From: Viridothelium virens
Lineage: Eukaryota > Ascomycota > Dothideomycetes > Trypetheliales > Trypetheliaceae
NCBI GenBank assembly: GCA_010094025.1
Contig: ML991886.1
Location: 1 to 51,401 of the forward strand
DNA length: 51,401 bases
Direction of reading: 5' to 3'
Made by a program: the position numbers and the translations under genes. The notes beneath the pieces are model-generated. The model was not told the DNA's origin. It worked only from the letters and a program-made list of their open reading frames with translations, and made no database searches. Positions within the stretch are counted from its first letter, which is position 1, and every line of letters starts with the position of its first letter. Shown here piece after piece: positions 13,391-25,097 of this stretch.

Positions 13391-16300
13391 GGGAATGTTT
13401 GTGCCTGACGATGACGATCTTTCGGTGAATCCGACGCCGGCTAGTTCTCCAAGGTCACACTATGCTCTCGAGGCCATCCTCGCTGAGAGAGTTGGTGACA
13501 ATGGAGTCAAAGAGTATCTTGTAAAATGGGAAGACTATCCACTTCATCGCTCAACGTGGGAACCGGAAGAGAACTTCTCCAGCGACAAGCCTATGTGGGA
13601 ATGGGAGGACACCAAAGCTAGAATTGCACGAGGGCTAGAGTCTGCTTTCGCTCTCAACGACTATTACAGAAGCGTTGATGAAGAGTCCAATCGAGTTACC
13701 CAGCTTTATTACAGACGACGTCAGAAGCGGATCAAGAACAACTTGTCTGTGACGCCAGAGCCAGTGGAGAGCGAGGGAGGCGATTCAGAAGCTTTTGAAA
13801 TTGCCGACTCGGACCCTGGAGTGGAGAATTGGCCTTCTGAAGACGAGCGACGTCTACTCTCGAAGCATGAAGGGATACTGAAGAAAGGACTTGCCCGCCC
13901 GAAGAAGACGCGAGACCAACGTAGAAGAAAGGTGTGTCCGGGGGTTAGTCCGATGTCCACCTCCTCCGATAGCGATAGTGGTGTCGAGGATTCTCCAGCG
14001 ATCCCAAGAAAGAAGCGACGCGTGATGTCTTCCGATCTTGAAGATGAGCCATATGTAGCCTCCCCGGACTCGGTCCTTGAAGAACATCAGGCGAGTGTTA
14101 ACCAGCAATCTTGTAAAGCAAGTGTAGATTATTCTTCGCTCAGAAACAAGGACATTATAGGCAGGAAGGCCTCCTTGGACTCATCACAGAATCTTGTTCT
14201 TGCAAAGGAAGCTACAACGCCTATTCTGCAAAAGAAGTCCAGGTCCGGCTCCGCCACTGGCGCTGGCACTATCCACATTCCCAAGAAATCAACCTCTTTC
14301 AGTCTTCTCTCAGGTATTTTACCTCGTCGGTCTGCTTTGATGAATAAGGTTGTTGCAGAGGAAGTCGTTAGTAGCCCCACTCGAGTAACGAAACGTACAG
14401 TCAATAATCTCAGTACGTCAATACTTCTGCTTCAAAACCTTTTCAGTATAATCATATTCAGGAGAGCAACCAACTTTCTTCCATGCTCTATATCGTAGCG
14501 GTGATATGCATATCGACCAAATGGCTTTATGCACATTAGCCAAACGTATATAATTCTTAAGTTCACTAGAAACCTATGTACACGAGACATCCAATGCTTT
14601 CTGCTCATGAAGTTTCTAGGCAAACCAAAAGGAGCTGGGATTTTTGCTTCCTGGGACGCTCCACGGAAGAAGAAAGGCAGAACACGGCTAGGTCAGGAAA
14701 CGGCAAATGCAAATGAAGTAAAGAATTTTCGAACGCTCTCCCAACGACATAGACTTCAGGAATATGGTCGCAACGAACCTCCACCAAATCCAGAACATTT
14801 GAACTTCATAGATCTTAATCAGAACAAGCCGTTCCACCAGGCCATAACAGAGGCCCCACCAGGACAGGTAGCTTTGGAAGCTCAGCAAGGAAGTGTTGCT
14901 GATGCTACAAATCGGCCTTCGAGAAACAATTCTCCTCTACTACCTTCTGCGGTAGAAAGGCAAAGCAGTCCGGGCTTTGTCGATCTTGCAGATGATTCGG
15001 ACAATGACAGTTCTCCTGTGCCACCTTCTCTTATCGAGAAGGAAATTCGTCCAAGCCCAACGGCAGGTGGATTCAGGCAGAGTTGGGGAGTAGTATCTAG
15101 TGTATCTCCAAACCTTTCGGATCCTCCTGCTACCAACCAGGATAGTATAAACTCTACTTGCGATTTAACTCAGTCGATCGGGGAAGCCATCTTCTCCATG
15201 CTCGGACCTAGCACAGAAGGATTTCATGATTCGACAGTGGCAAGTTCTGCCTTGGCAGAGCCCATGCTTAATGCCAGTGCACCATGGACGGGTAAGCCGC
15301 CAATGACCTGCCGTCGATGGAAGATAGACGGCAGCTGCCCATATTCGGACTCACAATGTCCGCTTCAGCATCGTTCACTGCCTCTTGTAGAGCCTGTCGG
15401 CGGACCGCCGCCAAAATTCCGGCCTCAGCCGCAGACCTGCGATTTCTGGTATAAGAAGAAGTCTTGTCACTTCACCCCAGAGCAATGTCGCTACGCCCAT
15501 TGGAATACCGGCCTCCTTGGCAACCGGTTTGACCCACAGAATCCTATACCCATTTCGAAGAGCGCGGATGCCCAACCGCTGTATATTCCCAGAATCTTGA
15601 AGACCTGCTATTTCTGGAAGACAAATGGTCGCTGCATGAAGTCGGATCGCGAGTGTTCGTTCGCGCATTTCCAGTGTGACGAAGATGCCGATCCTCCAGG
15701 ATCTTGGAGAGAATTAGTGCACACCTCAGGTGAGTAGCTGCTGCAGAACACACACATACCGTGTGTTCAGTGCGTTGCCTACATATTGAACAACATTCCC
15801 AGTCGCCCCGCGTACAGGCATCAAGCCTGCGGATGATTCTACGGATAGCTCGCCACCATCAACGCGTCTAGAATCCATCTTGCAACAAGACACCATGGGC
15901 GAACATGTAATGGCGACGTTGTGCGTGCCAATGATGCAGGAAAGTCTAACAATATTGCAAGTCCTTATGTTGGGCATGGAGCTTGGCGTCAAGAACGAAT
16001 TCTTGGCTCAGACTGGAAATAACCCTAAATTCCTTCTCAAGCATATGTGCATGTCGGAAGACTACAGACATCATGTCATTTCTGTAAGGCCGTTCAAAAT
16101 CGAGATAAAGACATCACTAATACCATACATCTAGCGGAAGCCAACGTGCCTGGCGAAAGGAGAAATTTCCCCAATTGCAGATACGAAACTAGAAGATTTT
16201 GTGCAAAATCTCAAGTTACATTCCAGCGCAGCTCTATACTACCATCAAAACTTCACGATGACTATCTATCCAGCAGATGAGGAATCGTGGAAATTCTTAC

Positions 16301-17535
16301 CCACGAACAGAAAGACAGCTCCAGAGGTGAAGCTTCGCTTTTACATCCACACGCCGGTATCGCAGCCACTCGCACTTCCAGGACCAGCCGCATCCTTGAC
16401 CAGACACAGCCTATCGGAGGCTCCTGTATTACTACTTTTTCGTGAAGTCATAGGCATCACACCTGAAGGTTTATTCACATGGCGCGACGGAAAGACGAAT
16501 CCCATACCAATTGAGCGTAATGTGTTTCTGATGATACCCCCTTGTTATGCAGATGAGCTTATGCTGCTTGAAAAATTCTTTGCAGCTTGTAAGGCCAAGG
16601 TGAGCACCATCGGGTCATGGGGAAAATTTTCCAATCAATACAAGAGCTCTGGAGTTGTACTGGTACGTCGTATCCCTGTGTTACTTCTTTAAACGAAAAG
16701 CCGCACTCCACCAAAGAATCACTGTGCGCTAACAATCTGCAACCCATTACAGTTTCACCCAACCTTTTTCTCCTATCACAAATTGGCTAACCTCCAAAAA
16801 TTCCTTGTTCGCGGCTTCCGCTGGAACATGTTCCGCCTCGGGTGTCTTGCGGTCCCCTCAGCCACGCCGACTGGCTTGCCTCTCCTTCCCTCCAACACCA
16901 TCAGCATCACGAAGCTTTTCCCTAACGGCGGTATCTTTCTTCTGACCGATGACGTCCTCGCCTCCCACCCCCTCTCCGCCCTCGTCATCATCCTTAAGTT
17001 CGTCGAGACGAACCGCACTAAGCGCCCTGAGCAGCAGAACTGGCGTCTCGTTGGCCGCCCAGGTCTGGTGCATTGGGTTCGGCAGCTTGCGTTTGAGCGG
17101 CGGGATCGTGACCTCTTTCAGATTCATGAAGAGCTCGAACGGCTCCCATCGTCTCTCGATTCTGCAAAGCGTGCAGACAGTCCCATCAACGTCGGGCCAA
17201 CACAGCCGCCGCTCGTAGTGTCACCGGATCCGGAGGTAATGTCAGAGTATGCGGATACGTGGGAGAACGACCCTGTCAGGGCGACGGAGTGGTTGGTGGA
17301 ATGGTACGCGGGCTGGCTGCTGGATCAGGTGGAGATCGCGCGGAAGTTTTACGTTGTGTACTCGACGGCGGAGTGGGCGGCTTCAAGGGACTGGAAGGAG
17401 CGGTACCAGCATTTGGACGTGTTGAGCATGGACAAGTTTGCCACAACCACGTGGTCAGATGTGGAAATTGATGGGGCAGTGATGAAGAGGATGAAGGCTT
17501 CAGTGGAAGGGACGAACCGAGAGGGGAAGAAGTGA
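13374..17535 (+). CDS. Chromodomain protein with three CCCH zinc fingers, putative chromatin/RNA factor
   Basis: Five exons: 13374-14412, 14620-15729, 15803-16083, 16135-16662 and 16753-17535, 1246 residues. The N-terminal chromodomain (about 30-85) has YLVKWEDYP and STWEPEENF, with aromatic residues in the expected cage positions, so methyl-lysine binding is likely. A basic, Ser-rich low-complexity linker (about 130-560) follows. Three zinc fingers of exact form C-x8-C-x6-C-x3-H start at Cys577, Cys620 and Cys676. The C-terminal ~450 residues look folded (GVVLFHPTFFSYHKLANLQ; LFPNGGIFLLTDDVLASHP) but I cannot name the domain. S. pombe Chp1 also combines an N-terminal chromodomain with a large C-terminal module, so a heterochromatin link is an inference. 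The first intron (207 nt) is long for this window. Splitting at 14.4 kb would leave the CCCH half without a start. Confidence 0.82.
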
Positions 17536-17874
17536 GGGAGAACAGTGCAGAAGTGATAGCGTGTCTCAAGAACGAAAGATATTGGGGACAGAGCTAGACG
17601 ACGGTCTTACCCATCGATACCGGGTTTACTTCCGGTTACTTAACTGACTATTGGCGGTAAACGGACAGACAAGAGCTTTGCGGGAGGAGTTCTGGTGGTG
17701 CTGCATAACTTTGCTTTAGATGCAGTTTGATCACCTTTAGACATGTCTTAGAGTATACGGGGAATTCGGGCTCGTATTCATATGTTACGATTTTTTAAAA
17801 AAAAAAATTCGGCAGTTTTCTACTTGGGCTTTTGGCATTGTTACTTCCCTTGGGTAAAGCCATAATCGACCTTA
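17536..17874. other. Convergent 3' spacer
   Basis: 339 bp between the ends of two converging genes. It contains a T6-A11 tract near 17791-17807 that could serve polyadenylation on either strand. No gene. Confidence 0.6.
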
Positions 17875-19691
17875 CTATTGCATCGCGGCATTGCAACTCG
17901 TATTTCCACACGCTCCTGTTAACGCCTCGCTCGGCACAAATGCTTGGATCCATGTCGAATTCCTCAATGCTGTACCCTTTCCATCTACAGCCTGAGCTAG
18001 AACATACGGATACATCTCTGGGCTTTCAAACATTGTCTCGAACCCAGTTTTATCCACGCTTCCTAGCAAGACAACTTGTGCCGTATCCCCGACGGTGTTT
18101 GGATAACCTGCCTTGTTCGGCGCCACCATCGACCCATAAAAGCTCCAGGATGCAACCTCAGTGGCACCATTCCAGCTCACGTATACATATAGGGGGTAAC
18201 TTCCATCAGCGGTCTTTGCGTACGCCCACATAGCAGGGCTATCGGCAGGAGTTGAGTTCCAACCATCGAAGCTGAAGGCACGGTAGTTCATCGTAACGCC
18301 CTGGGCGAAGTTGGCGGCCCAAACAACATGAGTGCCACTGGAATCGTGCTCAGTGGCCCAGGCATATGGGCCCCATCCATTGAAGATATTGCTGTTTGAG
18401 AGTAATTGTGTATTACCTTGTGAGCCAACGAGGAGGCCGCCCTCAACAATACTGTCAGGGAAGCTGACTGAGGACGTCAGAGTAGCGGTTCCAGCTAATA
18501 AGTCGATAGCAATGAATTTTCCGGAGGAGTAAGAAGAGGTTTGGTTATAGCCGTCAGAAGCGTTGTCGAAGATGCTGAGGGTGATGTGGGTACTATTCTC
18601 GGATATGAGCCGCCCATCGTGTTGGAAAGAAAAATTGAAGTTGGTAAGCGTGAAATTGGAGAGTGAGGATGAGGTGAGTCTCCAGATGATGCTACCATCA
18701 GAACTAGAGATATAGTAGAGTGTTGATGTATGTCGTGAAGAGACAAGGTAGTTTCCTGTGGTAGTGGATTTGTCGATTGCGTTGATGTGGAAATAGTCAT
18801 AAGGCGTGGCCACTGATAACCCGTTACCCGAGGTGTCAGTGGAGTTCGGTTTGACATAAGACGATGAGATCGGTACATGATCGATACTAGACCACGAGAA
18901 GAGGACTTCACCAGATGTGACATTTATCTCTTGGAAAACACCGGAAGTAATGTAGCCGATACCGCTGGTAATTCCTTGGGCGCTCAAATCCCACGGCAGT
19001 AAGTCGTATGCAGTCATCAACGCCGTCCCATTATCTGTCAGCTGAAATTCATGCATGTCTGCTTGTGTCTGGCCGGCCCCGATCTGTACAGACTGTATCG
19101 TTTTGTAGTTGCTATCAAGAATCACCGCTTGGCCTCTGCCATATCCGAGAAGCTGGTTCTCCGAAGAGAAGCACAGGTGGGGCTGTCCTTGCCAATTACA
19201 GACATGGAAATTATGGGCATTCGACGGTCCTGAAGCACCCCATCCGTCCCATATAAGATTCTGTGAAAGTGAGCATTTCTTTTTGAAGTAGACAATATAA
19301 ATGCTTACTCCCTGTTTATCATAGATGTAAGGACCTGATTGCAAAGCTTGATATGGCGCAATGAAGACGTATCCTATGCCTGTCAACACTATGCTCTTGC
19401 ATTTTATACTTGATCAGTCAAAGTCACCTGGAGCGTGGCCAGAGGAGTTGCTGTCAGATATTGTGACATTCAAGATTGGTGGCGTTAGCTCAGGTCTCTG
19501 GTCGGAATGCCCCCAGGTCAGCCAAGAAATCATAGAAATGGGACGAAAAAAAAGCTTACACTGAAGAAGACTGAGGTTGGAGCTGTCGCATTACTAGTCG
19601 GCAAAGCTTGGTTCTGCTGAGCAAATGTCACAGTGGAGCACAGGACTACAATCCAATAGAAGAGTCTTAAGAACGCATTAGGAAAAACCAT
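17875..19691 (-). CDS. Secreted arylsulfotransferase-like (ASST family) protein
   Basis: Four exons (minus): 19691-19560, 19497-19428, 19379-19309 and 19260-17875. Exon 1 encodes a signal peptide of about 24 residues (hydrophobic WIVVLCSTVTFA core). The later exons carry the ASST-type beta-propeller with repeated Trp/Gly turns (NLIWDGWG, NAHNFHVC, ADMHEFQLTDNGTAL, WSSIDHVP, DYFHINAI, QHDGRL). The DMHEF and HIN histidines lie where ASST enzymes carry functional histidines. Many N-x-S/T sites fit a secreted glycoprotein. Bacterial ASSTs move sulfate between phenols. Fungal members are common, but their reaction is mostly untested. The 48-nt intron at 19308-19261 is divisible by three, so read-through would stay open. 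The donor and acceptor are good and the insert breaks the fold. Confidence 0.85.
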
Positions 19692-21580
19692 GAAGGGCGA
19701 CGAGCTTGTTTGCCATGTATTGAGCAAACACACACTGGCGGGAGTAAAGTAAAAAGACTGGATTAGAGTGGAGGGCTTTACTTTGTGGATTACTAGGTAG
19801 ACCAAAACTTGGCCCTGCCGCTGCACAAGGGTCAGGCATCAGATACGCAGGAACCAGGCTGCGATGGTCCAGCTGCCACACAATCCTGGTCAGCAGTCGT
19901 CATGGATAGGTAGGCCAGTGCAATAGCCGCACCTGACCACCTGACATCGCTCGGAAAGGATTCATGCGGTGAGGGTAGGAATGCCAGGCATGGCAAAGTC
20001 GACATTTGGTCTTGGTTAGGACAGTCTGTGTGTGCGGGGTAGAGATATAAATAGTCCCGAGGTTGAGACACCAAAACGATAGAGTAACGTAATATGGAGT
20101 ACCAGTAATATCAAGCGAAGTGCTGTAAGAGCAGTATCACAGTGAGTACACGCTCCTCAACTCACCAGTAAGGCATAGCTAAGAAACCGCATGGTCCTTT
20201 CTGCAAGTGAATTCTTGTTATTTCATCGCCGTGCTGCTGGCCCGCTGTTCTGTGGCTGCGCTTTGACCGGAGGATCTGGAGGGGCAGAAGGGGCTGTTAT
20301 GTAAAAATCTTGCTGAACCAGGCAGTATTAGCTTTGCCTAAGCCGCTATTCAATCCAAGGACGCTGCGAAATGGTGTTCGTTCCGAGACTATGACAAGCA
20401 TCTCGCAACGACTTTAATGTCGGTTGTGACTTTTACGGACAAGCCAGCCACAGATGCAAGAACATCGCATCTTTGCTCTTGGTCGAGCCATTACGGCGCA
20501 GAACCGGGCCATGTGAATCTCGTTGGGTGAAAATTCTAGTTTGGGCTCGATCTCAGAAGATCACTTCTTGGAATATTTCGCTAAGAAGGCAAGCCCGATA
20601 GACCGCTGTTGGCTCATGTTGCCTACGCAGCACGCGTAGTACTACCCAGTCCCATAGCCTCCTTGCGAAGGGGCACCAAGAAAAAGCACCCGAATGGTGT
20701 TGCAACTCGTACGCATTATCCAGCGGGGATACCAATCCTGCTCTCTGGAAGAACATGCAATGGTAGATTGCCACTGGAGTCATGTGACTCTTGATGTCTT
20801 AGGTAGTAGGTAGGTAACGTGCTGTAATCGCGAAAGAGTGCGCCACAACAACATCCCCTGGGCTCTGTAGAGCAGTGTACCTTCCCCAATACTGACGTCG
20901 ATTTACGTGGCTTGGTAAGATTCACGGCATGGTCATTGTGAGAGAGAGTGGAGTAGATAAGTAATGTTGATAGCGGTGCGATGTCTAATGCAATCCAGGG
21001 CCGTGGCATTCATTTCCCCTTCTTTGGCTTAGGTGCCTGTTTTTGAGCTACGGGTAAGAGCAAATTCGATGCTGAGGACTCGTGCTTCCTCTCTCATGCC
21101 ATTTGAGTGTCCTGACAAGACACAAAAGATGCAAGAGCGACCTGATAGGCATATGAAGCCAACCAATCCTCGAAGGCCAAGAAACAAAATGGAAGAAGAT
21201 GAAAAAGAGAGCAAAAATGAGTTTGAACTTTTGATGTTCCCCCAGATGTCCGATTCATTGCAGTGCATTTCCGCCCTCAGGGTTGCAGAGGTCTCTGCTA
21301 ATGCCTTCTCGCATCATCATGATGGTTCACCAAGCCGTTTGCATACCACAATGGCCACCTTGTAAGAAATATACAAGAAAAGGGAAACAATACGGAAATT
21401 CGTGAATTGAGAATTGTGTGTCTAGCCGTGAAAGGTCATCGTTGTCGTAGCTCGCTCATGCTCGCCTGAAGAATTGCTAGGTGATCGAATCGCTGCACAA
21501 AGACTCAAATTGTCGGTGACTGTCCTGTAGACTTGTATCGCGGTCGCCAAGGCGTGCGACTAATGTTGAAGGGAGTGGGA
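19692..21580. other. Intergenic: ASST promoter and GIS2-like 3' region
   Basis: About 1.9 kb. The frame at 21033-21365 (+) opens with GTG and has no family match. Frames at 20553-20783 and 20716-21009 (-) look random. I see no RNA gene or repeat. Confidence 0.55.
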
Positions 21581-22487
21581 TTATTCCGGGCACATGGATT
21601 GGATATGGCCGGGCTTTTTGCATCGATAGCAGACACGCTCGGAAGAAGATTCGGATGGACAGTCGCGACTCAGATGGCCGACCTCTCCGCCTAGACGCGT
21701 AAGCATGAAATCTGTGAATAGGTCATAGCACCAAGCTTACAGTTGTAGCACTTCTGGCCTTGGGTGCAGTCCCTGGACATGTGTCCATAGCCACCGCAGG
21801 AATAACAAGTCTGGCCACCGCGACCACCGCCAAATCCACCGCCACCGCCACCGCCACCTCCATATCCTCCTCCAAAGCCACGGCCACCACCAAAGCCACC
21901 ACCACCTTGAGTGCAGTTCCTTGCAATGTGACCCATGCCGCCGCACTTGTAGCATTCCTGTCCACCGCTCATACCACCGCCAGCTCCACTAGGCTCCTGC
22001 GGGCATTCGCGAGAGATATGACCGGTGTTGCCGCAACGGTAACAGGTGCGCTCCTTTTGAGGGTTTTGGCAGTCCTTGCTAAGATGACCCTGCTCGCCGC
22101 AATTATAGCATGTTGGATTCCCCTTGCTAGGGCAGTCTTTGGCTTGGTGAGACGTGTCGCCACCTAATGAGGCAAGTTAGAACTGCCGCGGAAGTGATAG
22201 GTAGCACACAGATATGGGAAAAATGCAAATGTAAGCATGAAAAATGGACATTTGGATGGATTGACAGCTGAAATCATATGTGAAGGAGCTTTCCTCAGCA
22301 GCACTGTCTCTTGATGACATGTGATTGCTAGCTAGAGCATGTTGCTTCGCCAGCGTACGACCACGTCTCGGCACGTGGTTGTAGAACGCGTCCTGTGAAA
22401 AGTAGGACATCGAAGAAAAGAAATCTTCGGACAATACTGACAGTTGTAGCATGCGCGACCACCGGATGGTCCCCAGGCGCTATCCAT
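21581..22487 (-). CDS. CCHC zinc-knuckle nucleic-acid-binding protein (Gis2/Byr3/CNBP family)
   Basis: Three exons (minus): 22487-22442, 22163-21741 and 21690-21581, 192 residues. Seven CX2CX4HX4C knuckles: [14 protein letters not shown] (split by intron 1 at the second Cys codon), [70 protein letters not shown] (split by intron 2) and [14 protein letters not shown]. Both introns interrupt a Cys codon after T, so exon phase supports the model. A glycine-rich RGG/RGF linker of about 35 residues separates knuckles 4 and 5. Gis2/CNBP proteins bind single-stranded RNA and DNA and act in translation and stress granules. Intron 1 is 278 nt with a GTCAGT donor, unusually long here. In-frame antisense openness at 21760-22167 is a shadow of the Gly codons. 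Confidence 0.93.
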
Positions 22488-23001
22488 GTTGTGGGACGGT
22501 CTGGAGATTTTCCAAGTGTCGATTGGTAATCAAGACGCGGAGCAGAAGGGGAAGGCGAGAAGGTCTGGAAAGGGCTTGGAAAAGTGATGATGAGTAGGTG
22601 GATTGGCTCGCCAATCACAAGAAGCTGAGCTAGCGATGCCACGCAACCGAATGAAGCAGCAAAGACGCCAGGCAAGATTGTTCCAAGCCAGACGAAAGAA
22701 AGAGGAGCAAAGTGGTGGAGGGAGCGAGGGAGAGGGGGGTCTGGTTGCTGCAGGTGAAAGAAAAAAGCGTGGGTGTGCAGTGGAGTTTTCGGACCAGGGT
22801 GCGACCGCTGCCCCGACAGCAGCCGCCGGTGCTATCCATGCCCATGAATAGGTACAGGTCAGTCAACGTCAACTAAGAGACACCGTCCATACATGTCCGT
22901 ACGGATGTTTCAGGTTTATCCAATCATCTAATATCTATGGGTATCTTCACATATCCACAACACCCACATGCTCACCACTTACTGGAGCCGTATATCGGTT
23001 T
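22488..23001. other. Intergenic: GIS2-like promoter and F-box gene 3' region
   Basis: 514 bp. Overlapping short frames on both strands at 22603-22872, none with a family signal. Purine-rich near 22691-22740. Confidence 0.6.
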
Positions 23002-24620
23002 TCACGTAAAGTCGTACACGACCAGAGCCTGCTGGCCTTGGCTCTTCTCACGTAACACCACCACATTCTCATCATCGAAGCCGACCCAGCCCTTTGTCAA
23101 CGTCGCCTCGACGCCGCAATTATGCACAGAGCTATGATCTGGACTTACTCTCACGCTGAGCGCACCCGTCGTGAGCCGCCTCCTCAAGGCGGCGGATGCT
23201 AACCCGCCTTCGAGTTCCCAAACCCGCAACTCATTCCCTCGAGAGCTCACAGAAACTGCTTTGCCACGCCCGCCAACTTCTGCGCCAGACACAGATGATG
23301 TGTGACCCCAAAGCCTTCTACCAGCGCTTATGGAGAGGGATGTCTCCGTAGAGCTCGCTAGGTAGAGTGTAAGGGTATTGTCGGGATGCGATACTAGAAG
23401 GTAAGGATGAGAGTAGGACAGTGAGGTTGGTTTAGCAAATATTGGGCTAGGAGACGAGTCTTCTTCATTATGCCATGGCTCGCTAGCTCCTGGCAAACGT
23501 GACTGAAACGTTGGATCCAAGGCCGTGGCGACTCGAGAATCCAGGAGCTTCCCATCGGGGCTTAGACAAACCTCTTGAACGCCGACGGACCAGCCTGTGA
23601 GATACGTTGGCAGAGCATAAGCAATTGAAGCTATCAGGCCCTGTGCAGATGGTCTGATGGATAGTGTCAGCGGTGGCCATGACGTGTGAGACTTGAAAGA
23701 GATCAATAGCTTGGCTGGGTCGAGGTTGCGGTTAGGACTCGTCCCTGGCTCCTCAAATTTGTAGAGCGAGAGCTGCTGCTTCTCAGTCATGACAAGAAGA
23801 TAAGGTGACGCCAGTGCTATTGCCGACAGCATGCCACTTGAGGATGACGTATTCTTGTGGAGGTGCAAGAAATCTTTCGACTTCATCTGGAGCTCAAAAA
23901 TGCTGAAAGCCCCGTCCTCGAATCCAATCGCCACTCGATGGACACAATTTTCAGCAGAGCGACTGTCGATAGCTAGCGAGGTAGGTGCTATCGCTCTCCG
24001 GGTCTGATCCGCGATATGTAAGAGTGTATTTGCTAAAAGCTTCTGCCCATCTTTTGAAGACCAAGCCCTTAGACCATGCTCTGAATCTACCGTAAACACG
24101 ATGCCTGCATGGTAACGGACAAGCAAATGTGGTACAGGAGGGCAATCTGTGACTTGGATCTCGCTAACGCCGCACCTGCCTCTTGACCAGTTGTGCCGGA
24201 TTTTGTACTGCCGTTGCCAGTTCATTTCTCTGCCTTTCTTAACAAAACTTTCCTCATCCAACCACTTCGCTGATTTGGACGAGAAGATAAGGTGATCTGC
24301 CACTCCATCTCGAACACCTGGTATTCGAGCTGCTCGGGGTCGGACAAAGCGGTTATAGTATGCAGCTTTCCATAACTGCGAATCTGCTGCTAATGCATGA
24401 AATCGCCGCGATGTTCTATCCTACCTTTCAGCAATGCTCGGTATTTTTGACTCGTCCTGGCTTACCCCTGACAAAGGTTAAGAGTCGTCACGGACAGATT
24501 CGATAGTATGCGAAGCAAAAGTTCATCACTGAGTTTGGATATACGGTCTGGGGGAGTCGCCCGTATCCTCTTCAGCGGGCTCTCTGACGACGGATCCTCC
24601 TCATTTGGACGCTTGGCCAT
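23002..24620 (-). CDS. F-box protein with a WD40-like propeller
   Basis: Two exons (minus): 24620-24466 and 24415-23002, 522 residues, joined by a 50-nt intron (GTAAGC...GATAG). An F-box lies at about residues 27-75 (ISKLSDELLLRILSNL then RRFHALAADSQLWK), spanning the junction, which supports the model. The rest has spaced hydrophobic blades ending in Trp or Asp (FTVDSEHGLRAW, VAIGFEDGAFSIFEL, LWGHTSSVSGAEVGG, NELRVWELEGG), consistent with a degenerate WD40 propeller. Such proteins are substrate receptors of SCF ubiquitin ligases through Skp1. The substrate is unknown. Divergent from the ctp1-like gene. Confidence 0.85.
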
Positions 24621-24721
24621 CTAGAATTCCGCCAATCGAGAGCGCTGCTTGCATGCTAGCTTTGCTTGGGAATCAAAGAATCGATATCGATATTGGGTTG
24701 GGATGTGGAACTTACCTTACG

Positions 24722-24735
24722 CATATCGCGATATG
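24722..24735. promoter_or_regulatory. 14-bp perfect palindrome CATATCGCGATATG
   Basis: A perfect dyad in the F-box/CtIP divergent promoter, a possible binding site for a dimeric factor. About three such palindromes are expected by chance in a window this size, so the evidence is weak. Confidence 0.35.
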
Positions 24736-24776
24736 AAAGCTAACCTAAATTGGCATAGGCAGATTGTCACGGGATC

Positions 24777-24845
24777 ACGCGTTTTTTTAAAGCAGTGTAC
24801 GTGGTAGCTGTACCGCTATGGTACTTAACTACGCAATCGACGCGT
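24777..24845. promoter_or_regulatory. Pair of ACGCGT (MCB) motifs
   Basis: ACGCGT at 24777-24782 and 24840-24845, 63 bp apart, 320 and 255 bp upstream of the CtIP-like ATG. About 0.1 such hexamers are expected by chance in this spacer. Confidence 0.45.
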
Positions 24846-25097
24846 GTCCGATGCCGAGTCAAAAGTGACAACTCAGACTCTTAGATCAGCTTTTCTAAAG
24901 ATTGTTACGTCGGTCAAATCGATGAGCGATTTGTCAAACCAAATTGTCGCCGTGTCCCTCCTGCAATTCGACGCGCGTCACACGCCTTGCAGTCGCCGAA
25001 AATTCGTGTAACTAGTGCCGTTCTTACGACACCACTTTCTTCTTATCTTTGACCAATTGTGTTGCACTCACAATGCTGGGTTTCGACTAATTTCAAC

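Larger units (their letters stand above)
24621..25097. promoter_or_regulatory. Divergent promoter, F-box gene / Sae2-CtIP gene
   Basis: 477 bp between divergent start codons. Contains two ACGCGT (MCB-type) sites at 24777-24782 and 24840-24845, and a perfect 14-bp palindrome CATATCGCGATATG at 24722-24735. MCB sites bind MBF and drive G1/S genes in yeasts. Their role here is an inference. Confidence 0.5.

Noticed and set aside
21760-22167. 135-codon plus-strand frame rich in Ala and Thr
   Set aside because: It is the complement of Gly-rich and Cys-rich codons of the zinc-knuckle gene, a composition artefact.
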